Shown: piece by piece, positions 16,800 to 25,656 of the stretch
Layout: every line of letters starts with the position of its first letter
How positions within the stretch are numbered: the stretch's first letter is position 1
Assembly: GCA_963849605.1 (NCBI GenBank)
Contig: CAWKHX010000002.1
Location: forward strand, 124,001-188,000
DNA from: DASPHG01 sp963849605
GTDB lineage: Bacteria > Actinomycetota > Thermoleophilia > Solirubrobacterales > Thermoleophilaceae
Direction of reading: 5' to 3'
Length of the DNA: 64,000 nt
Notes under the pieces: model-generated
What the model was told of the DNA's origin: nothing
Database searches by the model: none
Seen by the model: the letters and a program-made list of their open reading frames with translations, nothing else
Translations under genes and position numbers: made by a program

Positions 16800-19451
16800 C
16801 TAGCCAGAATGGGCTATGGCGGCCTGGGCCGCTGCGACGCGTGCGATCGGCACGCGATACGGCGAGCAGCTCACGTAGTCGAGCCCCGCCATGTGAAAGA
16901 AGTCGATCGAGTCCGGGTCGCCGCCGTGCTCGCCGCAGATGCCGAGCTTCAGCTCCGGCTTGTGCTCGCGGCCCACCCAAGCGGCGAGCCGCACGAGCCA
17001 GCCGACGCCGGGCTTGTCGATCGTCTCGAACGGGCTGCGGTCGACGATCTTCTCCTCCAGGTACTTCGCGAGGAACTTGCCCTCGACGTCGTCGCGCGAG
17101 AACCCGAGCGCGGTCTGGGTCAGGTCGTTCGTGCCGAACGAGAAGAAGTCGGCGACGTCCGCGATCCGGTCGGCCGTGAAGCACGCGCGCGGCAGCTCGA
17201 TCATCGTTCCGACCGTGAGGTCGAGCTCCGACCCACCGGTCTCCTCGACGACGCGCTCGACGAGCTCGCGCATGATCTCGAGCTCCTTCTCGTACGCGAC
17301 CAGCGGAATCATGATCTCGAGCTGCGGCGGCGCGCCGCTCCGCTCCTTCACGGCCAGCGCGGCGCGCACGATCGCACGCACCTGCATCTCGTAGATCTCG
17401 GGGTGCATGATCGCGAGCCGGCACCCGCGCGTGCCGAGCATCGGGTTCGTCTCGGAGAGGTGATGGATCGCCTCGAGCGTCTTCTCGAGCTCCGCGAGGT
17501 CGTCGCTCATCTCGATCCGCGCGCGCTCGACCTCCTGGGCGACCTCCGCCTCGTGCGGAAGGAACTCGTGCAGCGGCGGGTCGAGCAGGCGGATCGTGAC
17601 CGGCAGCCCCGCCATCTCCTCGAAGAGACCCTCGAAGTCCTCCTGCTGCACCGGCAGGAGCTCGTCGAGCGCCGCGCGGCGGGAGTCCTCCTCCTCGGCC
17701 ATGATCATCGCGCGCATCTTCTCCTGGCGCTCCGGGGCCATGAACATGTGCTCGGTCCGGCAGAGGCCGATGCCCTCGGCGCCGAACTCGCGCGCCTTGC
17801 GCGCGTCCTCCGGCGTGTCGGCGTTCGTCCGCACCCCCAGCTTCCGGACCTCGTCGGCCCAGCCGAGGACGCGCTCGAAGTTGGTGTCGACCTTCGGGGC
17901 GACGAGCGGAACGTCCGCGGTGGTCACGGTGCCGGTGGTGCCGTCGATCGCGATCCGGTCGCCGGCCTTGAGGACGGTGCCGTTCACGCGCACCTCGCGC
18001 GCCGAGAGGTCGATCTCGAGCTCCGACGCCCCGGACACCGCGGGCCGGCCCATGCCGCGCGCGACGAGCGCGGCGTGGCTGGCCTTGCCGCCCTCGCTCG
18101 TGAGGATGCCCTTCGCCGCGAAGAAGCCGGCGACGTCGTCGGCCTCGGTGAACGGGCGTACAAGCACGACGTCGCGCCCCTCCTCTCCCGCCGCGACCGC
18201 CTCGTCGGCCGTGAACACGATCTCGCCCTTCGCCGCGCCGGGTGACGCGGCGACGCCGCGAGCGAGCACGTCGAAGTCGGCGTCAGGATCGAACGTCGGG
18301 TGCAGGAGCGCGTCGAGGGTGCTCGCGTCGATCGTCGCGAGCGCCTCGTCGCGCTCGAGCAGACCGTCCTCGACGGCGTCGACCGCGAACCGCACCGCGG
18401 CCTGCGCCGGCCGCTTCGCGTTCCGCGTCTGGAGCATGTAGAGGCGCCCCTCCTCGACCGTGAACTCGGTGTCCTGCATGTCGCGGTAGTGCGCCTCGAG
18501 CCTGCGCAGGATCTCCATGAGCTCGGCGTGCGCTTCGGGCATCACCTCGGCCATCTCGTCGAGCGGCCGAGGCGTGCGTACCCCCGACACGACGTCCTCT
18601 CCCTGTGCGTTCACGAGGAAGTCGCCGGACGGCTTCGGCTCGCCCGTGATCTCGTCGCGCGAGAAGGCGACTCCCGAGCACGAGCTGTCGCCCTTGTTGC
18701 CGAACACCATCTGCTGCACGTTCACCGCCGTGCCCCACTCGTCCGGGATCCGGTTGATGCGGCGGTACTCGACGGCGCGGTTGCCCATCCAGGAGTCGAA
18801 CACCGCGCGGATCGCCTGCTTGAGCTGCACCTGCGGGTCCTGCGGGAAGTCCTCGCCGGTCTTGTCGCGGTAGAGCTGCTTGAAGCGGTCGACGAGCTGC
18901 TTCAGGTCGTCGACCGATAGCTCGCTGTCGAGCTTCACCCCGGCGCGTTCCTTCTGCTCGCGGATGGCATCCTCGATCTGTTCGCCGGGAACGCCGCGGC
19001 AGACGTTCCCGAACATCTGCGCGAAGCGCCGGTAGGAGTCCCACGCGAACCACTCGTTGCCTGTCGCCTCGGCAAGCCCCAGGACCGACTCGTCCGTCAG
19101 GCCGAGGTTGAGGACCGAGTCCATCATCCCCGGCATCGACTCGCGCGCTCCGGAGCGCACCGACACGAGCAGCGGATCGTCGGCCGCCCCGAGCCGCTTG
19201 CCCGCCTGGTCCTCGAGCCGGCCGAGCGCCTCCGCGACCTGCTCCTCGAGGCCGGGCGGCTCGTTGCGGTCGGCATGCATGTAGGCGACGCACGCCTCGG
19301 TGGTGATCGTGAAGCCCGCCGGAACGCGCTCCGCGCCGAGGATGCTGGTCATCTCGGCGACGTTCGCGCCCTTGCCGCCGAGCAGCTCGCGCATGTCCCT
19401 CGAGCCCTCGGTGAAGTCGTAGACGAGCTTCGTATCGCTGGCGACGGCCAA
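16800..19451 (-). CDS. ppdK: Pyruvate, phosphate dikinase
   Basis: 883 residues, full length. The N-terminal ATP-grasp domain has MRELLGGKGANVAEMTSI and VSVRSGARESMPGMMDSVLN. The phosphohistidine domain carries GGKASHAALVARGMG, with the catalytic His near residue 455. The C-terminal PEP/pyruvate TIM barrel ends in GICGEHGGDPDSIDFF, holding the catalytic Cys. It interconverts pyruvate, ATP and phosphate with PEP, AMP and pyrophosphate. No PPDK regulatory protein gene is adjacent. The start is TTG because no ATG or GTG fits the conserved N-terminus. Confidence 0.97.
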   Translation of the reverse strand: MAVASDTKLVYDFTEGSRDMRELLGGKGANVAEMTSILGAERVPAGFTITTEACVAYMHADRNEPPGLEEQVAEALGRLEDQAGKRLGAADDPLLVSVRSGARESMPGMMDSVLNLGLTDESVLGLAEATGNEWFAWDSYRRFAQMFGNVCRGVPGEQIEDAIREQKERAGVKLDSELSVDDLKQLVDRFKQLYRDKTGEDFPQDPQVQLKQAIRAVFDSWMGNRAVEYRRINRIPDEWGTAVNVQQMVFGNKGDSSCSGVAFSRDEITGEPKPSGDFLVNAQGEDVVSGVRTPRPLDEMAEVMPEAHAELMEILRRLEAHYRDMQDTEFTVEEGRLYMLQTRNAKRPAQAAVRFAVDAVEDGLLERDEALATIDASTLDALLHPTFDPDADFDVLARGVAASPGAAKGEIVFTADEAVAAGEEGRDVVLVRPFTEADDVAGFFAAKGILTSEGGKASHAALVARGMGRPAVSGASELEIDLSAREVRVNGTVLKAGDRIAIDGTTGTVTTADVPLVAPKVDTNFERVLGWADEVRKLGVRTNADTPEDARKAREFGAEGIGLCRTEHMFMAPERQEKMRAMIMAEEEDSRRAALDELLPVQQEDFEGLFEEMAGLPVTIRLLDPPLHEFLPHEAEVAQEVERARIEMSDDLAELEKTLEAIHHLSETNPMLGTRGCRLAIMHPEIYEMQVRAIVRAALAVKERSGAPPQLEIMIPLVAYEKELEIMRELVERVVEETGGSELDLTVGTMIELPRACFTADRIADVADFFSFGTNDLTQTALGFSRDDVEGKFLAKYLEEKIVDRSPFETIDKPGVGWLVRLAAWVGREHKPELKLGICGEHGGDPDSIDFFHMAGLDYVSCSPYRVPIARVAAAQAAIAHSG

Positions 19452-19469
19452 GGCGGCCCGGAGGTTAAC

Positions 19470-20189
19470 TCAGGCCGCGACTCGCCCGAGACGGACGTGG
19501 GCGTGGTGCTCCAGCGTCTCGGAGATGGCGCGGTCGGCCTGCCCCAACGCCCGTTCGGGCGCATCCGGCATCTCAGCGAGTGGGCGCGCGAGCGCGTTCA
19601 CGAGGAACTCGTGCGCGGCCGAGTCGAGCGGGAACGAGCCCGCCTCGCATGCCGCGCACACGACGCCGCCCGCGCCCGCGGAGAACCCGCCGAGGTGCTC
19701 GCGCTCGCCGCACGACGCGCACGAGCCGAGCTCCGGCACGAACCCGGCCGCCAGCAGCAGCTTCAGCCGGAACCCGAGCGACTGGGCGCGTCCGGCGGCG
19801 GCCGGGTTGACGTCCAGCAGCGCCAGCTCGTGACAGAGGAGGTTGTAGGCCGGCACGTTCGGCTCCGCGCTGTCGAACAGCCGCAGGACGGCCTCGCAGG
19901 CCTCGGTCGCGCGGGCGAGTGCGGACCGGCTCTCGCGCACACCGGCGTGCGCATGCACGGTCTGCGCCGACGTGACCGTGTGGAGCTCGCCGCGGCCCTC
20001 GTGCAGCACGAGGCCAACGCGGAAGAGCGGCTCGAGCCGGCCGCCGAAGCGCGACTTCGGGCGGCGCACTCCCTTCGCCATCGCGCCGATTCGCCCGCGC
20101 TCCCGCGAGTACAGATGCAGGATGCGATCCGCCTCTCCGTAGCGGATCGAGCGCAGGACGATTGCTTCGGTCTTGAACGAGCCGGGCAT
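19470..20189 (-). CDS. recO: DNA repair protein RecO
   Basis: 239 residues. The N-terminal OB fold begins FKTEAIVLRSIRYGEADRIL, and the C-terminal half has a zinc-binding CASCGER...VCAACEAGSF pattern typical of Gram-positive RecO. It loads RecA on SSB-coated DNA within the RecFOR pathway. ATG start at 20189. It lies 18 bases upstream of ppdK on the same strand, an arrangement shared with many Gram-positive genomes, and is divergent from the glutaredoxin gene 24 bases away. Confidence 0.93.
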   Translation of the reverse strand: MPGSFKTEAIVLRSIRYGEADRILHLYSRERGRIGAMAKGVRRPKSRFGGRLEPLFRVGLVLHEGRGELHTVTSAQTVHAHAGVRESRSALARATEACEAVLRLFDSAEPNVPAYNLLCHELALLDVNPAAAGRAQSLGFRLKLLLAAGFVPELGSCASCGEREHLGGFSAGAGGVVCAACEAGSFPLDSAAHEFLVNALARPLAEMPDAPERALGQADRAISETLEHHAHVRLGRVAA

Positions 20190-20213
20190 GACGGTTCCTA
20201 GACTGTTCTACAG

Positions 20214-20477
20214 ATGGCGGGAGACGCGAAGATCAAGCTGTACACGACTGACCCCTGCGGTTTCTGCCGTTCGGCGAAGTCGCTGCTCGAAAGCCGCGGC
20301 GTGGCCTACGAGGAGGTCAACCTCGCGAAGGACCCCGACGGGCGCGCCGCGCTGGTCGCGCTGACGGGGCAGATGACGTTCCCCCAGATCCTGATCGGCC
20401 AGCGCGCCATCGGCGGCTTCCGCGAGCTCCTCGAGGCCGATCGCGAGGGCATGCTCGAGGACCTGTTGGCGGCCTAG
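20214..20477 (+). CDS. Glutaredoxin family protein
   Basis: 87 residues with the single-domain glutaredoxin fold: KIKLYTTDPCGFCRSAKSLL carries the CGFC active site at residues 15-18, TFPQILIGQRAIGGF supplies the cis-proline and the glutathione/thiol-binding loop. Most actinobacteria lack glutathione, so mycothiol or NrdH-like partners are possible. The stop overlaps the 3' end of mutM by four bases in convergent orientation. Confidence 0.92.
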   Translation: MAGDAKIKLYTTDPCGFCRSAKSLLESRGVAYEEVNLAKDPDGRAALVALTGQMTFPQILIGQRAIGGFRELLEADREGMLEDLLAA

Positions 20478-21301
20478 GCCGCCCGCGGCGCCCGCTGGCA
20501 GCGGCGGCAGAGGTACGTCCCGCGCCCTGCCGCGCGGATCTTCACGATCGTCGCGCCGCACCTGACGCACGGCTCGCCGGCGCGCAGGTGCACAAGGAAG
20601 CGGTCCTGGAACGCGCCGCTGGCTCCGTCCGTGTGCCGGAAGTCGTCGATCGTCGCGCCGCGCGCGTCGATGCCGGCCTCGAGGACCTCGACGACCGCCG
20701 CGCGCAGCTCCTCGAACTGCTTGCGCCTGAGCGTGCCGATCGGCCGCAGCGGGTGGATGCGGGCGATGAAGAGCGCCTCATCCGCGTAGATGTTCCCGAC
20801 GCCCGCGATCCGCTCCTGGTTCAGCAGGAACGCCTTCGCTGGTGCGCGCCTCCCCCGAGCGAGCTCACGGATGTGGTCCGCCGTGAAGTCGGCGCCGAGC
20901 GGTTCGACGCCGAGCCGCGAAGCGAAGTAGTCGTCGCGGGCGTCGCTCCCCAGGAGCACGACGCCCGTGCCGAAGCGTCGCTGGTCCGCAAAGACGACGC
21001 TGCCGCCGTCGTCGAGGCGGATGCGCACACGCGCGAAGCGCGCGTCGTCCGTGTACAGCAGGTTGCCGGTCATGCGCAGGTGCATGACGAGGTGGACGTC
21101 GCCGGAGAGCTCCCACACCAGGTACTTGCCCCGGCGGTCGAGCCGGTCGATCCGGCGGCCGCGGACCGCGTCGGCGACCTCAAGGCCGAGCGCGGGCGCG
21201 GACCAGCGCTGGTCGAGCACCTCCATCTCGTCGATCCGACGCCCCTCGACGGCCGGCGCGAGCTGGCGACGAATCGTCTCGACCTCGGGCAGCTCCGGCA
21301 T
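20474..21301 (-). CDS. mutM: Formamidopyrimidine-DNA glycosylase MutM (Fpg)
   Basis: 275 residues from the ATG at 21301. The start is decided by the mature N-terminus PELPEVETIRRQL, in which Pro2 is the Schiff-base nucleophile and Glu3 is catalytic; the open frame upstream is ignored. Residues near 70 (MHLRMTGNLLY) and 160-180 (NQERIAGVGNIYADEALF with the H2TH motif) are typical, and a C-terminal zinc finger CVRCGATIVKI...CRRCQ closes the protein. It removes 8-oxoguanine and FapyG. Same strand as recO but separated by the plus-strand glutaredoxin gene. Confidence 0.96.
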   Translation of the reverse strand: MPELPEVETIRRQLAPAVEGRRIDEMEVLDQRWSAPALGLEVADAVRGRRIDRLDRRGKYLVWELSGDVHLVMHLRMTGNLLYTDDARFARVRIRLDDGGSVVFADQRRFGTGVVLLGSDARDDYFASRLGVEPLGADFTADHIRELARGRRAPAKAFLLNQERIAGVGNIYADEALFIARIHPLRPIGTLRRKQFEELRAAVVEVLEAGIDARGATIDDFRHTDGASGAFQDRFLVHLRAGEPCVRCGATIVKIRAAGRGTYLCRRCQRAPRAA

Positions 21302-21368
21302 CGCGACCGAGGCTAGAGGGGGAAAACAGCGTCTGGGTAGGGGGCCGAGCGACGCCCACCTTGGTCCC

Positions 21369-21408
21369 GTGTGCACTTTGCCGGCCTATGACACGGCAAA
21401 GTGCACAC
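21369..21408. repeat. Perfect palindrome, GTGCACTTTGCC family (copy 2)
   Basis: Arms GTGTGCACTTTGCCG (21369-21383) and CGGCAAAGTGCACAC (21394-21408) are perfectly complementary around a 10-base loop. It lies between deoB and mutM and could act as a terminator-like hairpin, although no T-run follows on either strand. The core is shared with the palindrome at 3737-3772. Confidence 0.8.
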
Positions 21409-21427
21409 TCCTCGCCCGGCGGGCCTC

Positions 21428-22600
21428 CTACCCAGCCAGCCGTTTATCAAGGAACGGCTCCCCCGGCAGGTCGGCGCCCTCGCCGGTGAGCCACAGGAGC
21501 GCGCTCGCCCCGACGTCCGCCAGCAGTCCGTCGGCACGCCGGGCGTCGTGGCCCGCGAACACGGCGAGCAGGGGGGCGAATTCGCGCGTGTGGTCGGTTC
21601 CCGGGTGGGTGGGGTCGCAGCCGTGGTCGGCCGTCAGCACCAGCAGGTCGTCCGGGCGCATCGCCTCGAGCCAGCGCGCGACCGCGGCGTCGATCTCGCG
21701 CAGCGCGGCGTGGAAGCCGGCCGTGTCCTTGCGGTGCCCGAAGACCTGGTCGGTGTCCACCAGGTTCGTGAAGACGAGCCCCTCTCCCAGCTCGCCGAGC
21801 AGGCGCTCGGTCACGTCGATGCCGACGGCGTTGTCCGGTGCGGAGTGCTCGACGGCGATCCCGCGCCCGTTGAAGACCTGCGCGACCTTGCCGACGGCGT
21901 GCACCTCGCACCCGCGCTCGGCGAGCTCGTCGAGATAGGTGCGCGCCGGCGGGTCGAGCGCGAAGTCCCGTCGCCCCCGGCGTTCGCTCGAACGCGCCCG
22001 GCTCGCCGCGGAACGGCCGCGCGATGACCCGCCCGACGGCGTGCTCGCCCGTCAGCAACGCACGCGCGCGTCAAGCAATGCGCGATAGAGCTCCTCCTCA
22101 CGGACGAGGTCGACGTGCGCAGCGAGTTGGAAGACCGAGTCCTGCGACGTGTACAGGATCAGGGCGCCCGTACGGAGGTGCTCCGGCCCGAACTCCTCGA
22201 GCGCGCGGAGCCCCTCGCGCGGCTCATTGCAGAGCACCGCGCGCTCGGTCGCCGCCGTGAACTCCTCGACCACCTCGGCCGGGAAGCCCTCCGGGTACAC
22301 GGGCGCGCGCGGTGCGTCCACGCCCATCAGCTCCCAGTGCCCGGTTGTCGTGTCCTTGCCGTGCCCGAGCGGCGCGAGCCGGCCGTGCACCGCCGGGTCG
22401 TCGACGGGCGCCACGCCGGGGATCTCCGTCACGTTGCCGAGCCCGAGCCGCGCGAGCGTCGGCACGTCGAGGCCGCCCTCCGCCTTGCCGACGTGGCGCA
22501 GCGTGTTGGTCCCGGCGTCGCCGTACTCGTCCGCGTCGGGAAGCGCCCCCGCACCGCACGCGTCGAGCACGATCACGAACGCGCGCCGGCCCGCGATCAC
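21428..22600 (-). CDS. deoB: Phosphopentomutase DeoB (two frameshifts)
   Basis: About 389 residues once two shifts are undone. The N-terminal part (FVIVLDACGAGALPDADEYG, HGKDTTTGHWELMG) carries the alkaline-phosphatase-superfamily metal site and the catalytic Thr region. It breaks after LLDAR at a CG repeat near 22060-22068 (two extra bases), continues as LLTGEHAVGRVIARPFRG, breaks again at the C5 run 21974-21978 (one extra base), and resumes as DFALDPPARTYLDEL through VFTNLVDTDQVFGHR and LVLTADHGCDPT. The enzyme interconverts ribose 1- and 5-phosphates. As written the gene is interrupted by a TGA. The GTG start overlaps the upstream lipoprotein stop. Confidence 0.85.
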
Positions 22601-23175
22601 CCCGCGTCCTCGTTGACCTCGCCCGTCAGCTCAAGCGAGTCCAGGAGCGGCGTCAGCACGCCGCGCTCCACGACGTCGTAGTCGGCCGGAGGCGAGATCG
22701 CCTCGATCACGTACTCGACGTCGCCGTCGAACACGTGGACGCTGCGCGTTTGCAGCGTGCGGCGCGACACCACCTGCTCACCGCGCACGTCGATCGCGGG
22801 CGCGCCGGCGACCTCGCTCACGACCGCGCTCTCCAACCGGTACTCGGGGTCGCGCTCCTCGATCGCGCCGATCAGCCGGTTCTTGGCGCCCTCGAGCTCG
22901 GCCGCGGTCTCCGGCAGCGGCTCGGCGCGCGTGTATGCCCACCCCGCCACGACGGCCTCGCCGGAGACGAGCTCGAAGACGCCGGGCAGCTCACGGCGGC
23001 TGATAGTCCAGTTGCGCGGGCGCGTGAAGTTCATGCCCGCCTCCGGGAACTCGGCCGGCCTGCTGCCGTGCGGGGTCCTGACCTCGAAGATGCGTGGAGG
23101 GTGGTCGGGCTCCTCGCCGCAGGAGGCGAGCAGCGGTATGCAGATGACCACGAGTAGCAGGGCGGCCCGGGACAC
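22597..23175 (-). CDS. Hypothetical lipoprotein
   Basis: 192 residues. The N-terminus ALLLVVICIPLLASCGEE ends in a lipobox with Cys at residue 19. The mature part contains MNFTRPRNWTISRREL and a long strand-rich region ending PLLDSLELTGEV, reminiscent of LpqN/PsbP-type lipoproteins found in actinobacteria, though I cannot confirm the family. GTG start. It is coupled to deoB by a four-base overlap and follows xerD on the same strand. Confidence 0.78.
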   Translation of the reverse strand: MSRAALLLVVICIPLLASCGEEPDHPPRIFEVRTPHGSRPAEFPEAGMNFTRPRNWTISRRELPGVFELVSGEAVVAGWAYTRAEPLPETAAELEGAKNRLIGAIEERDPEYRLESAVVSEVAGAPAIDVRGEQVVSRRTLQTRSVHVFDGDVEYVIEAISPPADYDVVERGVLTPLLDSLELTGEVNEDAG

Positions 23176-23202
23176 CCGCCCCGTTCTATCAGCCGCCAGC
23201 CG

Positions 23203-24142
23203 CTAGACCCGCGCCCGCGGGTGCGCCTTGAAGTAGACGTCCTTCAGCCGGTCGCTCGACAGATGCGTGTAGAGCTGCGTCGTCGCGACGTCGGCGTGGC
23301 CGAGCATCTCCTGGACGGAGCGCAGGTCACAGCCGCCGGCGAGCAGGTGGGTGGCGAAGGTGTGGCGGAGCGTGTGCGGGCTCATCCGGTCGGCGAGGCC
23401 GACGGACGCCGCGTGGCGGCGGACGATCTTGTAGAGGCCCTGGCGGGTCAGCGGGCCACCCCGGAAGTTGACGAACAGGTGCGCCTCCCCCGCGCCGCGG
23501 ACAAGCTTCGGACGTCCGCGCTCCAGGTAGATGCGCAGGGCGTCGAGCGCGGCGCGCCCGATCGGCACGACGCGCTCCTTGGAGCCCTTGCCGCGGGCGC
23601 GGAGCACCCCCTCGTCGAGGTCGACGTCAGTCAGCTCGAGACCGATCGCCTCGGATGCCCTGAGGCCGCACGCGTACATCAGCTCGAGCAGGGCGCGGTC
23701 GCGCAGCGACGCCGGCTCCGTGCCGCTCGGGCGCGGCGAGCAGCTTGTTCACCTCGTCGCGCGACAGGACGCGCGGGAGCTTGCGGCCCCGGCGCGGCGA
23801 GGTGATCGCCGCGGTGGGATCCGAGTCGCGCACGCCCTCCCGGCGCAGGTGGCGGTAGAAGGAGCGCAGGCAGGCGGCCTTGCGGTGGATCGTGGCGGGC
23901 GACGCCGGCGGCTTGCCGTTCCCGGCCGCGAGCGCCGCGACGAAGTCCGACACCTGGCTTCCCGTGACGGTGTCCGCGCTCAGGTCGTGCTCGGCGAGCC
24001 AGCGCCCGAACTGGAGCAGGTCGGTGCGGTATGCGTCGAGCGTGTTGCGCGAGAGCCCGCGCTCGAACTCGAGGTAGCCGAGGAAGTCGAGCACGAGGTG
24101 CTCGAACGGCCGCGGCTCGCTCTTCGGTACGACTGTCGCCAC
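23203..24142 (-). CDS. xerD: Tyrosine recombinase XerD (one frameshift)
   Basis: 312 residues after removing one base from the GGG at 23729-23731. The N-terminal SAM-like domain (FLGYLEFERGLSRNTLDAY) is in one frame up to NKLLAAP. The catalytic domain continues in the next frame: YACGLRASEAIGLEL with Arg, GKGSKERVVP with Lys, HTLRHTFATHLL with His-Arg, LGHADVATTQLYTHL with His and the nucleophile Tyr. It resolves chromosome dimers at dif with XerC. Position after pyrG and NUDIX matches the conserved actinobacterial order. GTG start. Confidence 0.9.
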
Positions 24143-24167
24143 GGAACCGGTTTCGCCCGGTTCCTGC

Positions 24168-24704
24168 TCATCCCTTGGCCTGCAAGCGGGTTCTCAGGAG
24201 GTCCAGGCCGATCAGCGTCTTGGCGTCGACGACCCGCTCTATGAGCGCGTCCAGCTCGGCAAGCGGAACCGTCTCGATCTCGATCCGCTCGTTCTCGTCC
24301 GCCTCGGCCTCGGCGTCATCGAGGCCGGTCGCCAGGTAGATCCAGATCCGCTCGTTGGTGAACCCCACCGACGCGAAGTACGGCCCCTTCACGAGCTCCC
24401 AGTCGCGCGCCGACTTGCCGATCTCCTCGGCGAGCTCGCGCTTGGCGCACTCGAGCGGGTCCTCGCCCTCGACGTCGAGCTTGCCGGCCGGCAGCTCGAG
24501 CACCTCCTGCTCGTTGACGGGCTCGCGCGGCTGGCGGACGAGGTACAGCTGCTCGCCGTCGTGGGCGATCATCGCGACCGAGCCCGGATGACCGACGTAC
24601 TCGCGGACGGCCACCTCGCCGTCGTCGTAGCGGAAGGTGTCGCGGTAGACCGTCACGATCTTGCCGCGGTAGACGACGTCGCTCGCGATTCGCTCGAACC
24701 CCAC
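24168..24704 (-). CDS. NUDIX hydrolase (ADP-ribose pyrophosphatase type)
   Basis: 178 residues from the GTG at 24704, which fits the conserved start GFERIASDVVYRGKIV; the longer frame upstream is low-complexity arginine sequence. The Nudix box runs from GKLDVEGEDPLECAKRE to LAEEIG near residues 92-114. The preceding ELPA and following GFTNERIWIYLA agree with ADP-ribose pyrophosphatases. Its place between pyrG and xerD matches the Rv1700-type NUDIX gene in mycobacteria. Confidence 0.92.
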   Translation of the reverse strand: MGFERIASDVVYRGKIVTVYRDTFRYDDGEVAVREYVGHPGSVAMIAHDGEQLYLVRQPREPVNEQEVLELPAGKLDVEGEDPLECAKRELAEEIGKSARDWELVKGPYFASVGFTNERIWIYLATGLDDAEAEADENERIEIETVPLAELDALIERVVDAKTLIGLDLLRTRLQAKG

Positions 24705-24714
24705 GCTGGGATTC

Positions 24715-25656
24715 CTACCCGATCGCCTCCCCCAGCACCCGCCCGCCCGCGAGCGCGGCCATGAAGAACGTCGGGTCCTCCTCGGCCGACCGGCCCATCG
24801 TCGTCGCGGGCAGCCCGCTGTCGAGGTAGCCGGCCAGGTCCTCGTCGTTCGGAGTGGCAACCTCGATGGGTTTCAGCACGAGGTCGAGCACCGTGCGCGT
24901 GTGATGCGAGACGCCCCGGTGGCGCTCACGGGCATCGCCCGATGACATCCGCGGAACGAGGATCGTCTGGCATCCGAGCGCGAGCGCCGCGTGCGCCGAG
25001 TCGAGCGCCTCAATCCCGCCGTGCCCCAGCGCCGTCGCCGAGCCGAGGATTCCCGGCCCGGGGCCCGCGATCGCGGCATCCCACCCGAGCTTGGTGAGCC
25101 CCGCGTGGAGCGCTCCGATCGTCGTGACCGCGTCGTGCTGGCCGCCGAAGGCGGGCCCGGCGGTGACGTGACCGGCCAGGAGGCCGCGGTCGAGCAGCTC
25201 ACGGACCACACGCGAATGCGACCCCGGGAGCGCGCCTCCGCCCGTCTGTACGTAGCCGATCCGCCCGCGGCCGCGCGCGGCCCAGGCGACGCACGGGAGC
25301 TGGGCGTGGAGGAAGCAGACCGCGACAGGCTTCTCGACGGGCAGTTCGAGCTCCTCGGCCTCGACCGGGTCGATGGCGTGCTGAAGCGGCGTGTAGTTGA
25401 GCTTCATCACGTGCGCGTCCTCGATGCCGGTCCCGGCGAGCCCGCGCGTCAGGTTCACGTGCACGATGTCGAAGCCCCCGCTGCCGAGCGCGAGGTCACG
25501 CGCGGCCACGTTCACCACGACCTCGTCGCCCACCTCGTTCGGGCCGGTCAGCTCCTCGTACGCGACCGCCGGGCGCTCCTCGCCGTCCACGTCGACGGTG
25601 AGCTCCGCGCCGGCGACGGCGACGACGGTGCCGCGCCTCAGCGCGAGCCGCTGCAT
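24715..25656 (-). CDS. DUF3866 family protein
   Basis: 313 residues from the ATG at 25656, overlapping the M20 peptidase stop by 19 bases. It begins with a beta-rich domain (GTVVAVAGAELTVDVDGEERP) and continues with VHVNLTRGLAGTG, MKLNYTPLQHA, and a large Gly-rich core (TAGPAFGGQHDAVTTIGAL, GPGPGILGSATALGHGG) that is characteristic of DUF3866. Function unknown; the fold has been linked to ribosome-interacting or enzymatic roles only by prediction. It is embedded in a housekeeping operon, suggesting a conserved cytoplasmic role. Confidence 0.88.
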   Translation of the reverse strand: MQRLALRRGTVVAVAGAELTVDVDGEERPAVAYEELTGPNEVGDEVVVNVAARDLALGSGGFDIVHVNLTRGLAGTGIEDAHVMKLNYTPLQHAIDPVEAEELELPVEKPVAVCFLHAQLPCVAWAARGRGRIGYVQTGGGALPGSHSRVVRELLDRGLLAGHVTAGPAFGGQHDAVTTIGALHAGLTKLGWDAAIAGPGPGILGSATALGHGGIEALDSAHAALALGCQTILVPRMSSGDARERHRGVSHHTRTVLDLVLKPIEVATPNDEDLAGYLDSGLPATTMGRSAEEDPTFFMAALAGGRVLGEAIG

